Source of the DNA: CAZBDU01 sp964490725
Lineage (GTDB): Bacteria > Spirochaetota > Spirochaetia > SZUA-6 > DRHE01
Reading direction: 5' to 3'
DNA: 14,270 bases
Assembly: GCA_964490725.1 (NCBI GenBank)
Contig: CAZBDU010000119.1
Span: forward strand, 1-14,270
Shown here piece by piece: positions 5,904 through 12,285 of this stretch. The notes under the pieces are model-generated. The model was not told where the DNA came from. It made no database searches and saw only the letters and a list, made by a program, of their open reading frames with translations. The translations under genes were made by a program, and so were the position numbers. The first letter of the stretch is position 1. Each line of letters opens with the position of its first letter.

Positions 5904-7406
5904 ATGAAACCCTATCTTCTGGCCCACGACCTGGGAACCTCGGGCAACAAGGCCACGCTCTTCGACGCCGAAGGGCGGCTGGTGGCGGCCAGGTCCCGCT
6001 CCTACGGGACCGCCTACGGGAAGGGCAACCGGGCGGAGCAGAGCCCCGCCCACTGGTGGAGCGCGGTCTGCGAGACCAGCCGGGCCATCCTGGAGTCGGT
6101 GGGGAAAGACGAAATCGGGGCCGTGTGCCTGAGCGGCCAGATGATGGGCTGCCTCTGCGTGGACGGCAGCGGCCGCCCCCTGAGGGAGGCGATCATCTAC
6201 TCGGATCAGCGCGCCACGCGGGAAGCCGCCAGGCTGCTTGAGGGTATGGACGCGGACGAGTTCTACCGGATCTGCGGCCACCGCGCCAGCGCGTCCTACT
6301 CGGTGGAGAAGCTGATGTGGGTCCAGGCCAACGAGCCGGAGGTCTACCGGGCCACCCACAAGATGCTGAACGCAAAGGACTACGTCAACTACAGGCTCAC
6401 CGGGCGGTACTGCACCGATCACAACGACGCATCCGGCACGAACTGCTTCGACATCAACTCCAGGCAGTGGTCCCAGAGAATCATCGATCTGGCGGGAATC
6501 AAACCGGAGCTGCTCCCCGAGGCCAGGCAGTCCACGTTCGTCGCCGGCGGGATCACCAGGGAAGCCGCGGGGGAGACTGGCCTGGCGGCGGACACCCCGG
6601 TGGTGATCGGCGCCGGCGACGGGGGATGCGCCACGGTGGGCGTGGGATGCGTCAGGGAGGGGGTGAGCTACAACTACCTGGGCTCCTCTTCCTGGATCTC
6701 CACGGCGTCGGCCTCCCCGGTGCTGGATCCGGCGATGAGGACCTTTACCTGGGTCCATCCGGTGCCGGGGCTGTATCAGCCCTGCGGGACGGTGCAGACC
6801 GCGGGCAGCTCGGTGGACTGGCTGGCGGGCCGGCTGTTCGCCGGCGCCGGCGGCCCGGAGGAGGGGCCGGACCCCTACCGGCGCATCGATCGCGAGGCCG
6901 CCGGCTCGCCCCCCGGATCCAACGGCGTCCTGTTCCTCCCCCACCTCCTCGGAGAGAGGAGCCCCCGCTGGAACCCCGACGCCAAGGGCGCCTGGGTGGG
7001 GCTGAAGCTGAGCAACGACCGGGCGGACCTGGCGCGCGCCGTGCTCGAGGGGGTGGCGCTGAATCTGGAGATCGTCCTGTCCATCCTGAGGAGGCAGGTC
7101 CCCATAGAGGAGATGATCCTGATCGGCGGGGGTGCCCGGAGCGAGCTTTGGCGCAGGATCCTGGCCGACGTCTACGGGATCGCGCTCCTGATACCGGAGT
7201 ACCTCGAGGAGGCCACCTCCATGGGCGCCGCCATCATCGCAGGGGTGGGCACCGGCTGCTTCGACTTCCAGGAGGGCGCCCGGCGCTTCGTGAGGGTCGT
7301 GGACAGAATCGAGCCGGTGGAGGAGAACGCCCGCCGCTACGGGGAGCTCAAGCCCGTCTTCGACCAGTGCTACACCGACCTGGAACGCACCATGCGCAGG
7401 CTGTAG
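5904..7406 (+). CDS. FGGY-family carbohydrate kinase (xylulokinase-like)
   Basis: This is a 500-residue two-domain sugar kinase of the FGGY family, the normal length. The N-terminal ATP/phosphate motif is DLGTSGNKATLFD (9-21). The catalytic base is probably Asp239 in VIGAGDGGCATVG. The FGGY signature region is LPHLLGERSPRWNPDAKGAW (345-364), and the second phosphate motif is LIGGGARSELW (406-416). The substrate loop reads SGQMMG (77-82), where xylulokinases have GQMHG, and IIYSDQRA replaces the xylulokinase W.D.R. The substrate is therefore probably not D-xylulose but another ketose or sugar alcohol. It is divergent from the reductase and transporter genes, which fits ATP-dependent trapping of the imported, modified sugar. 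The ATG at 5904 follows a near-consensus promoter with almost no leader. Confidence 0.9.
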   Translation: MKPYLLAHDLGTSGNKATLFDAEGRLVAARSRSYGTAYGKGNRAEQSPAHWWSAVCETSRAILESVGKDEIGAVCLSGQMMGCLCVDGSGRPLREAIIYSDQRATREAARLLEGMDADEFYRICGHRASASYSVEKLMWVQANEPEVYRATHKMLNAKDYVNYRLTGRYCTDHNDASGTNCFDINSRQWSQRIIDLAGIKPELLPEARQSTFVAGGITREAAGETGLAADTPVVIGAGDGGCATVGVGCVREGVSYNYLGSSSWISTASASPVLDPAMRTFTWVHPVPGLYQPCGTVQTAGSSVDWLAGRLFAGAGGPEEGPDPYRRIDREAAGSPPGSNGVLFLPHLLGERSPRWNPDAKGAWVGLKLSNDRADLARAVLEGVALNLEIVLSILRRQVPIEEMILIGGGARSELWRRILADVYGIALLIPEYLEEATSMGAAIIAGVGTGCFDFQEGARRFVRVVDRIEPVEENARRYGELKPVFDQCYTDLERTMRRL

Positions 7407-7418
7407 GACGCAGGCTGT

Positions 7419-7458
7419 GGGGCCCGCAGGCGCTTGCCTGCAGCGCTTCAGCGGCCCC
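7419..7458 (+). terminator. Nested stem-loop after the kinase gene (no U-tract)
   Basis: GCAGGC (7426-7431) and GCCTGC (7436-7441) form a 6-bp stem with a GCTT tetraloop. Outside it GGGGCC (7419-7424) can pair with GGCCCC (7453-7458). It lies 13 nt past the kinase stop. No T-run follows, so termination is uncertain; it may protect the mRNA end. Confidence 0.35.
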
Positions 7459-7507
7459 GTGGGTTCTGCCGATACAGAGAAGTAGACCCTACAGGAGCCG
7501 TTGAAGC

Positions 7508-7840
7508 ATGGTGTGTTACTGGCATGGAGAGGCGGCGGGCGCGCGCCGGCGCCGGGCCTGCCCGCGCAGGCCGGCCCTCCGGGACTGCCTGGTGGGGGCC
7601 ATCAGGGCCGAGGGGGAGCGCCTCCGCGGTCCGGTAAGCGTGCGCATCCTGGCCACCGTGGACCCCGGCGTGGACAGCCAGTCCATCATCCGGCCCTGTC
7701 TGGCGGCGCTGGAGCGCTCCGGGGCCATCGACGGGCCCGCCCAGATCCGCCGCATCGCCCTGCACCGGGAGGACCGGGGGGAAAATGAGCCGGACTGGAT
7801 CAGCCTGCTGGTGACAGCCCTGGAAGAGCGGCGGGGCTGA
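7508..7840 (+). CDS. Small conserved-looking protein, possible degenerate RusA-like fold
   Basis: This is a 110-residue protein I do not recognise with certainty. Codon third positions are strongly G/C like its neighbours, and AGGAG lies upstream of the ATG at 7508, so it looks coding. The N-terminus is Cys/Arg-rich (MVCYWHGEAAGARRRRACPR). The rest has a pattern reminiscent of RusA Holliday-junction resolvases: a strand (VSVRILATVDPGVDSQSII), a helix (RPCLAALERSGAID), then GPAQIRRIALHRED. In RusA the equivalents are DxDN, the K..LDAL helix and a DDxQ motif. Here DxDN reads DPGVDS and the second motif reads IDGPAQ, so metal ligands are partly lost and nuclease activity is doubtful. It converges on porB with only 6 bp between the stop codons. 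The RusA link is an inference from pattern only. Confidence 0.5.
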   Translation: MVCYWHGEAAGARRRRACPRRPALRDCLVGAIRAEGERLRGPVSVRILATVDPGVDSQSIIRPCLAALERSGAIDGPAQIRRIALHREDRGENEPDWISLLVTALEERRG

Positions 7841-7846
7841 AGGCCC

Positions 7847-8782
7847 TCAGGACAAAGGGGCCGCGCAGAGCTCCTTGATCCTGGCCCAGCCCTGGTCCAC
7901 CTCCTTCTGGATCTCCTGGAGGAGGCGGCCGTTCTCCGGCTGGAACAGGTGCTTGAATCTGCCCTGCGGCTTCAGCCACTCGGTGACGGGAAGCTTCTCC
8001 CGCGGCTCGTAGTTGAGGGTGTAGCGGCCGTTCTCCACCTCGTAGAGCGGCCAGTAGCAGGTGTCCACGGCCAGCCTGGAGATCCTCACGCTATCCGCCG
8101 CCTCGAACCGCCACCCCCGGTGACACGTGGCCAGCACGTTCAGGAACGCCGGCCCCTGCGTGGCGAACGCCTTCTGCGCCTTTCTGACCAGGTCCCGCCA
8201 GTTGGCGATCGTGGCCTGGGCCGCGTAGGGCACGTGGTGGGCCGCCACGATGGCGGTCAGGTCCTTGCGCAGCTGCGGCTTGCCGGCGCTCTGCCTGCCC
8301 GCGGGGGCGGTGGTGGTGGAGGCTCCCGTGGGGGTGGCGCTGGAGCGCTGGATGCCGGTGTTCATGTAGGCCTGGTTGTCGTAGCACACGTAGAGGAAAT
8401 TGTGCCCCCGCTCCAGGGCTCCGGAGAGGGACTGGAGCCCGATGTCGTAGGTGCCTCCGTCGCCCCCGAAGGCGACGAACTTGATCTTCCTGTCCGCGGG
8501 GATCCTCCCCTGCTTCTGCAGGGCCCGATAGGCGGTTTCCACGCCGCTGATGGTGGCGGCCACGTTTTCGAAGGCGTTGTGGATGAAGGGGACCTTCCAG
8601 GCCGTGTAGGGGTAGATCGTGGTGGCCACCTCCAGGCAGCCGGTGGCTGAAGCCACCACCACGGGATCCTCGGTGCCCATCAACACCTGTCGCACCGCGA
8701 TGGAGGCACCGCAGCCTGCGCACAGCCTGTGTCCGGCGGAGAGCCTTTCCGGGATTCGCGCCAGATCTTTGATCTTTGCCAT
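7847..8782 (-). CDS. porB: Pyruvate/2-oxoacid:ferredoxin oxidoreductase, beta subunit
   Basis: This 311-residue subunit binds thiamine pyrophosphate and the [4Fe-4S] cluster next to it. Cluster cysteines are Cys21 and Cys24 (LCAGCGAS), Cys49 (ATGCLE) and Cys220 (ATCHRGW). The TPP/Mg motif starts at GGDGG (106-110) and continues to YDNQAYMNTGIQRS (134-147). The C-terminus has the family's WPLYE and QGRFKHLF. Length is normal. The ATG at 8782 has AGGAGA upstream and lies 12 nt after the porA stop. It is the last gene of the porGDAB operon. Together the subunits convert pyruvate (or a related 2-oxoacid) and CoA to acyl-CoA, CO2 and reduced ferredoxin in the cytoplasm. Pyruvate is the most likely substrate; 2-ketoisovalerate cannot be excluded. 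Confidence 0.93.
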   Translation of the reverse strand: MAKIKDLARIPERLSAGHRLCAGCGASIAVRQVLMGTEDPVVVASATGCLEVATTIYPYTAWKVPFIHNAFENVAATISGVETAYRALQKQGRIPADRKIKFVAFGGDGGTYDIGLQSLSGALERGHNFLYVCYDNQAYMNTGIQRSSATPTGASTTTAPAGRQSAGKPQLRKDLTAIVAAHHVPYAAQATIANWRDLVRKAQKAFATQGPAFLNVLATCHRGWRFEAADSVRISRLAVDTCYWPLYEVENGRYTLNYEPREKLPVTEWLKPQGRFKHLFQPENGRLLQEIQKEVDQGWARIKELCAAPLS

Positions 8783-8794
8783 GAAGGATGTCTC

Positions 8795-9973
8795 CTATTC
8801 TCGTACGTCCAGGTAGGCTACCTTCCGGTCCACGCTGCCGGCCTGCGCGATCTGCTGCAGCTCCCGGAACACCCCTTTCAGGGTTTCCGGGTAGACCTCC
8901 CTGCCGCCGAGGCCGAAGATGTAGCTCTTGAACAGGGTGGAGCTGCCGCTGCCCCAGAAGGCGGCCCTTATCTCGCTGGAAAGCGGTCCGCCCTGGGTGG
9001 AGAAGCTCTCGGCGCGGTCCATGATCCCCACCGCCTTCACCGGGGACAGCGCCTGCACGATCTCCTCCGCGAAGAAAGGACGCAGGAAGCGGGGCTTCAG
9101 CAGACCCGCCTTGACCCCCTGGTCCCGCAGGTCCCGCACCACCTGCTTCGCCGTGCCCGCCGTGGAGCTGAGCGCCACGATGGCCACCTCCGCGTCCTCC
9201 AGGTGGAAGGCCTCCAGCACTCCGTAGTCGCGCCCGAAGGTGCTGTTGAAGCGGGCCATCAGGGCGGGGATCAGCCCGGCTGCGTTCAGCATGGCCTGGG
9301 ACTGCTGCCGCTTGTGCTCGATGTAGTAGTCCTGCAGGTCCAGCGGCCCGTAGGTCACCGGCCGGTCGATGTCCAGCAGGGGATGGGCCGGGGTGTAGGG
9401 GCCCACGAAGGCCTTCACCGCCTCATCGTCGTAGGTCTCCACGGCCTCCACCGCGTGGGAGGTGATGAATCCGTCCTGGCAGACCATCACCGGCAGCAGG
9501 ATCTCCGGGTGCTCGGCCATGCTCACCGCCATGATCATGCCGTCGTAGACCTCCTGGGCGTTCTCGCAGTACAGCTGGATCCACCCGGAATCCCGCGCGC
9601 CCATGCTGTCGGAATGGTCGCAGTGGATGTTGATGGGTGCGCTGAGCGCCCGGTTCACCACCGGCATCACGATGGGCAGCCGCGAGGAGGCGGCGATGTA
9701 GAGGATCTCCCACATCAGAGCCAGCCCGTTGGCGGAGGTGGCGGTCATGGTGCGGGCCCCTGCCGCCGCGGAGCCCACGCAGGCGCTCATGGCGCTGTGC
9801 TCGGACTCCACCGGGATCATCTCCGTCTGCACGGCGCCGTCGGCCACGTACTGGGAGAAGTTCATCACGATCTCCGTCTGCGGCGTGATGGGGTAGGCGG
9901 CCACCACGTCCGGCTCGATCTGCTTCATGGCGTAGGCGGCGGTCTCGTCTCCGGACAGTGCCATTCGTTTCAT
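8795..9973 (-). CDS. porA: Pyruvate/2-oxoacid:ferredoxin oxidoreductase, alpha subunit
   Basis: This 392-residue subunit supplies the pyrimidine-binding half of the TPP site and the following domain. The start MKRMALSGDETAAYAMKQIE and the motif YPITPQTEIV (27-36) are hallmark sequences. ESEHSAMSACVGSAAAGART (57-76) and ATSANGLALMWE (78-89) follow, and GIMDRAESFSTQGGPLSSEI lies near the C-terminus. The ATG at 9973 shares an ATGA overlap with the porD stop and has AAGGAG upstream, so translation is coupled. Nothing is missing compared with four-subunit Por enzymes of archaea, Thermotoga and anaerobic bacteria. Confidence 0.93.
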   Translation of the reverse strand: MKRMALSGDETAAYAMKQIEPDVVAAYPITPQTEIVMNFSQYVADGAVQTEMIPVESEHSAMSACVGSAAAGARTMTATSANGLALMWEILYIAASSRLPIVMPVVNRALSAPINIHCDHSDSMGARDSGWIQLYCENAQEVYDGMIMAVSMAEHPEILLPVMVCQDGFITSHAVEAVETYDDEAVKAFVGPYTPAHPLLDIDRPVTYGPLDLQDYYIEHKRQQSQAMLNAAGLIPALMARFNSTFGRDYGVLEAFHLEDAEVAIVALSSTAGTAKQVVRDLRDQGVKAGLLKPRFLRPFFAEEIVQALSPVKAVGIMDRAESFSTQGGPLSSEIRAAFWGSGSSTLFKSYIFGLGGREVYPETLKGVFRELQQIAQAGSVDRKVAYLDVRE

Positions 9974-10257
9974 GACTGCTCCTTCTCCTTGACCATCTCG
10001 ATGCAGCCGGAGGGACAGACCGAGGCGCAGATGCCGCAGCCCTTGCAGTGATCGTAGTCGAATCCCTTCATTTTCCCCTCCGCCAGCTCCACCGACAGAT
10101 CTGGGCAGTAGATCCAGCAGAACAGGCAGTCGCGGCACTTCTCCAGGTCCACCACCGGCTTGAACGTTCGCCAGTCGCCGGTCTTGTATTCGAACGCCTT
10201 GCCCGCCTGCTCGATCACACCACCGATGGGGATCTGCTTCCAGCCTGGGCCGCTCAT
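9970..10257 (-). CDS. porD: Pyruvate/2-oxoacid:ferredoxin oxidoreductase, delta (2x[4Fe-4S]) subunit
   Basis: This 95-residue ferredoxin-like subunit has two complete CxxCxxCxxxCP motifs: Cys41/44/47/51 (CRDCLFCWIYCP) and Cys71/74/77/81 (CKGCGICASVCP). They hold two [4Fe-4S] clusters that carry electrons from the TPP-site cluster to external ferredoxin. The N-terminal half (GDWRTFKPVVDLEKC) is typical of PorD. The ATG at 10257 overlaps the porG stop (ATGA), and its own stop overlaps the porA start in the same way. The reading frame stays open well upstream, but the porG overlap and the family start support MSGPGWKQIP as the N-terminus. Confidence 0.93.
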   Translation of the reverse strand: MSGPGWKQIPIGGVIEQAGKAFEYKTGDWRTFKPVVDLEKCRDCLFCWIYCPDLSVELAEGKMKGFDYDHCKGCGICASVCPSGCIEMVKEKEQS

Positions 10258-10856
10258 TGCGCCTTTACCTCCTGGAACGCCCGCCGCACCGCTTCGATGT
10301 TGGCGCGGGTCTTCTCGCCTCCGATCTTCTTCTCGAACTTGTGCCTGATGCTCTCCTCCAGGTTCTCCAAAGCCACCACGGAGGTCAGCTTGAGCAGCGC
10401 TCCCAGCATGGGCAGGTTCGGCATGGGCAGCCCCAGCGTGTCCAGGGCGATGGCCGTGCCGTCCACCGTGCCCACGCGCAGGCCGGGCCGGCCCACCGCA
10501 CCCGCCAGCTCCCCGGGGGGGCGGGCGGTGTTGACCAGCAGCAGCCCCTCCTCCAGGCCCTCGGTGACCTCCACGGTCTCCAGCAGAGTGGAGTCGATCA
10601 CCACCACCACGTCGGGATTGACGATCCCGCTGTGGATCGTGATGGGGTTCGGGCTGATCCTGGTATACGCCTTGATCGGGGCGCCGGCCCGTTCCGGCCC
10701 GTATTCCGGGAACGCCTGAATGTAGCTGCCCGATGCCATGGCGGCCTCGGCCAGGATCTGGGCCGCCGTCTTGGCGCCCTGACCGCCCCGGCCGTGCCAG
10801 CGGATTTCCAGCATTTGTACGGTCTGTGCAGTCGTCGACTTTCCCGCTTCTCCCAC
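10254..10856 (-). CDS. porG: Pyruvate/2-oxoacid:ferredoxin oxidoreductase, gamma subunit
   Basis: This 200-residue subunit has the gamma-domain signatures EIRWHGRGGQGAKTAAQILA (17-36, with GRGGQG) and PEYGPERAGAPIKAYTRIS (50-68), which help bind CoA and shape the interface with the catalytic subunits. I use the GTG at 10856 because GGAGGAGG lies 6-7 nt upstream; the internal ATG at 10814, where homology begins, has no ribosome binding site. The result is a short N-terminal extension of 14 residues. It is the first gene of porGDAB, with a leader of about 125 nt behind a near-consensus promoter. Confidence 0.92.
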   Translation of the reverse strand: MGEAGKSTTAQTVQMLEIRWHGRGGQGAKTAAQILAEAAMASGSYIQAFPEYGPERAGAPIKAYTRISPNPITIHSGIVNPDVVVVIDSTLLETVEVTEGLEEGLLLVNTARPPGELAGAVGRPGLRVGTVDGTAIALDTLGLPMPNLPMLGALLKLTSVVALENLEESIRHKFEKKIGGEKTRANIEAVRRAFQEVKAQ

Positions 10857-10956
10857 CTCGAGCCTCCTCCAGGAACGTACGGATGTGCCTGCTGTCGCGG
10901 TTGATTGCCGGGAGCACCGGCCGCCCGCGGGCCGCCCGGCGCCAGCCCCGCGGGCC

Positions 10957-10979
10957 GCTGCCGGGAGCGCTCCCGCAGC
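10957..10979 (-). repeat. Palindromic stem-loop at the 5' end of the por leader
   Basis: GGGAGCGCTCCC (10963-10974) is a perfect 12-bp palindrome, flanked by GCTGC (10957-10961) and GCAGC (10975-10979), which also pair with one unpaired base at 10962. GGCGCC copies at 10938-10943 and 10981-10986 could add an outer stem. It begins just downstream of the predicted transcription start. It may be a repressor operator or a 5' mRNA hairpin; the sequence cannot tell which. Confidence 0.5.
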
Positions 10980-10987
10980 CGGCGCCG

Positions 10988-11016
10988 ATCATAGCGCATG
11001 CTATGGGGCTTGTCGA
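10988..11016 (-). promoter_or_regulatory. Sigma70-like promoter of porGDAB
   Basis: On the minus strand TCGACA (11016-11011), a 17-nt spacer and TATGAT (10993-10988) give 5/6 matches in each box with optimal spacing. The predicted start is near 10981, leaving a structured leader of about 125 nt before the porG GTG. Confidence 0.68.
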
Positions 11017-11094
11017 GAACACTCCGCACTCATTCCGCTGGCGGCGCCAGGCGCGGGATGACCGGCGAGGAGCGCCCCCTTCGGGGAGCACCAC

Positions 11095-11541
11095 ATGACG
11101 CCGGCCCCGGGTACCTACCACCAGACTTTGTCACGACGCATACAGTTCCAGCTGTACCAGCAGATCGAGGAGCAAGGGCTGGGTCTGGTTTTTGATGCTC
11201 CCACCGACGTTCAGCTCTCCGAGATCGACATCGTGCAGCCGGACCTGCTGGTGATCCGCTGGGAGCGGCGCTCCATCATTTCTCCCTCCCGCGTGATCGG
11301 ACCGCCGGACCTGGTGGTGGAGATCCTCTCGGAAACCTCCGCCGTGAAGGACCGCAAGCTGAAGCGCGATCTGTACCAGAAGGCCGGCGTTCCCGAGCTG
11401 TGGCTGGTGGACCCGTCCACGCACACGGTGGAACGCCTCCAGCTGCAGGGGGGGAGCTATCGGACAGCCGGCCAGCATCGCGAGGAGATTGCCTTCGAGA
11501 TGATCCGTGGAGTGCGCGTCGATCTGCGCCGGGTCTGGTAG
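11095..11541 (+). CDS. Uma2-family (DUF820) PD-(D/E)XK nuclease, N-terminally short
   Basis: This 148-residue protein belongs to the Uma2/DUF820 family of putative restriction-like endonucleases, common as multi-copy genes in Cyanobacteria, Chloroflexota and related groups. The start MTPAPGTYHQTLSRRIQFQL matches the point where family members read ...GE.xMSPAP..xHQ. The core is intact: Asp in VQPDLLVIRW, Glu in DLVVEILSE, Lys in RKLKRDLYQKAG, then VPELWLVDP. About 30-40 residues normally found before this start (the YELIDGE region) are missing; a TGA at 11059-11061 closes the upstream frame. GGGGAG stands 7 nt before the ATG, so translation is plausible. It may be a naturally short version or a 5'-truncated relic. 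It is divergent from porG. The cellular role of the family is unknown. Confidence 0.8.
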   Translation: MTPAPGTYHQTLSRRIQFQLYQQIEEQGLGLVFDAPTDVQLSEIDIVQPDLLVIRWERRSIISPSRVIGPPDLVVEILSETSAVKDRKLKRDLYQKAGVPELWLVDPSTHTVERLQLQGGSYRTAGQHREEIAFEMIRGVRVDLRRVW

Positions 11542-11630
11542 GCCCGCCAGGCGATAGCGGGGCCCCTGCGCCGCAGTCACCGCGCCGGAGGATTCCGCAC
11601 CAGAGGTCGACCGGTCGGCGCGGCCGCAGC

Positions 11631-11957
11631 TCAGGGCCGGAGCCGATCTCGCCGGTCGGCGTGGCAGGTGAAGCGTTTCTTGGTGTCCTCGATGCACGAC
11701 ACCCGGCTCAGCCGGTTGTGCTCGCAGCCTTCCACCCAGACAAGTCCGCCCCCCGGCCGCCAAGGCTGATCGAGCGCGATGGTGTTGGGTCACCAACCTG
11801 ACGACCCCTGGGTCATTGGACCTGACGAGTACGACACCCGCCCGGCCGCATCGTAGGAGGTCTCCCGCACCAGGCCGCCCGGCAGCACCCTCCTGACCTC
11901 CCGGCCGGCCGCGTCGTAGCGGCACTCCAGACTGCCTTGGGGTTCACACGCGTCTTG
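11631..11957 (-). pseudogene. RHS/YD-repeat remnant (3' part of an RHS gene)
   Basis: One minus-strand frame between TGA codons at 11958-11960 and 11631-11633 carries RHS (YD) repeats: LECRYDAAGREVRRVLPGG, then VRETSYDAAGRVSYSS. It is interrupted by TGA at 11790-11792 and resumes in the same frame with a degenerate repeat, CEHNRLSRVSCIEDTKKRF, then TCHADRRDRL (compare YDxxNRLxxV...F.YDAxGR). There is no start codon with a ribosome binding site, and the frame overlaps the 3' end of the small membrane-protein gene. DNA here is GC-rich, unlike the neighbouring cassette at 11944-12990. It is probably the tail of the RHS gene whose head lies at 13000-14097, or a relic of another copy. Confidence 0.6.
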
Positions 11958-12285
11958 TCAGCAGGATCAGTGCTACTATCACGATTGTCATTCCGGCAAT
12001 GCTAGTCAATACAAGTTTGAGGCACAGGCGGATTTTCGTTTTGTATTTCAGAACAACTTGATCCTCGTTATCCAAGTCATTCGCAATGTAAGAGATAGTC
12101 TTGAATGCATTAGAAGCCCCAGGTCCGACTCCGCCAAACGTTGTTAGCTCCTGCCATCTCGGGTAGTTGGTCTTGCCCAAATAAGTCAGGAGCCTGGAAT
12201 TGGTGATCGCGGCGTACAAGAACCAAACAAACAAGCTTCCTCCGCAAACTCCCAACAAGACCAGCAACAGCACGATGTATTTCAT
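11944..12285 (-). CDS. Small two-helix membrane protein, immunity-protein candidate
   Basis: This 113-residue protein starts MKYIVLLLVLLGVCGGSLFV. A hydrophobic helix spans about 3-27 and a second about 89-110 (KLVLTSIAGMTIVIVALILL), with a polar middle loop (about 28-85) containing YPRWQELTTFGGVGPGASNA. I recognise no family. Its codons are much AT-richer than the rest of the window, so it was probably acquired. The ATG at 12285 overlaps the stop of the transposase fragment upstream (ATGA) and has AAGG at a usable distance. In RHS/polymorphic-toxin loci the gene after the toxin tip often encodes its immunity protein, and small membrane proteins are common among those directed at envelope-acting toxins. 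That role is inferred from position only. Confidence 0.6.
   Translation of the reverse strand: MKYIVLLLVLLGVCGGSLFVWFLYAAITNSRLLTYLGKTNYPRWQELTTFGGVGPGASNAFKTISYIANDLDNEDQVVLKYKTKIRLCLKLVLTSIAGMTIVIVALILLTRRV

Noticed and set aside
4673..6241. Plus-strand open frame (522 codons) spanning the reductase and the kinase start
   Set aside because: It crosses two well-supported genes and their divergent promoters, and its sequence is low complexity.
11790..11792. In-frame TGA in the RHS remnant as a selenocysteine codon
   Set aside because: RHS repeats have no selenocysteine precedent, no selenocysteine insertion hairpin is evident, and the flanking sequence is already decayed.
11131..11925. Minus-strand open frame (264 codons) across the Uma2 gene and the RHS remnant
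   Set aside because: Part is antisense to the recognisable Uma2 core and part is a wrong frame of the YD-repeat remnant.
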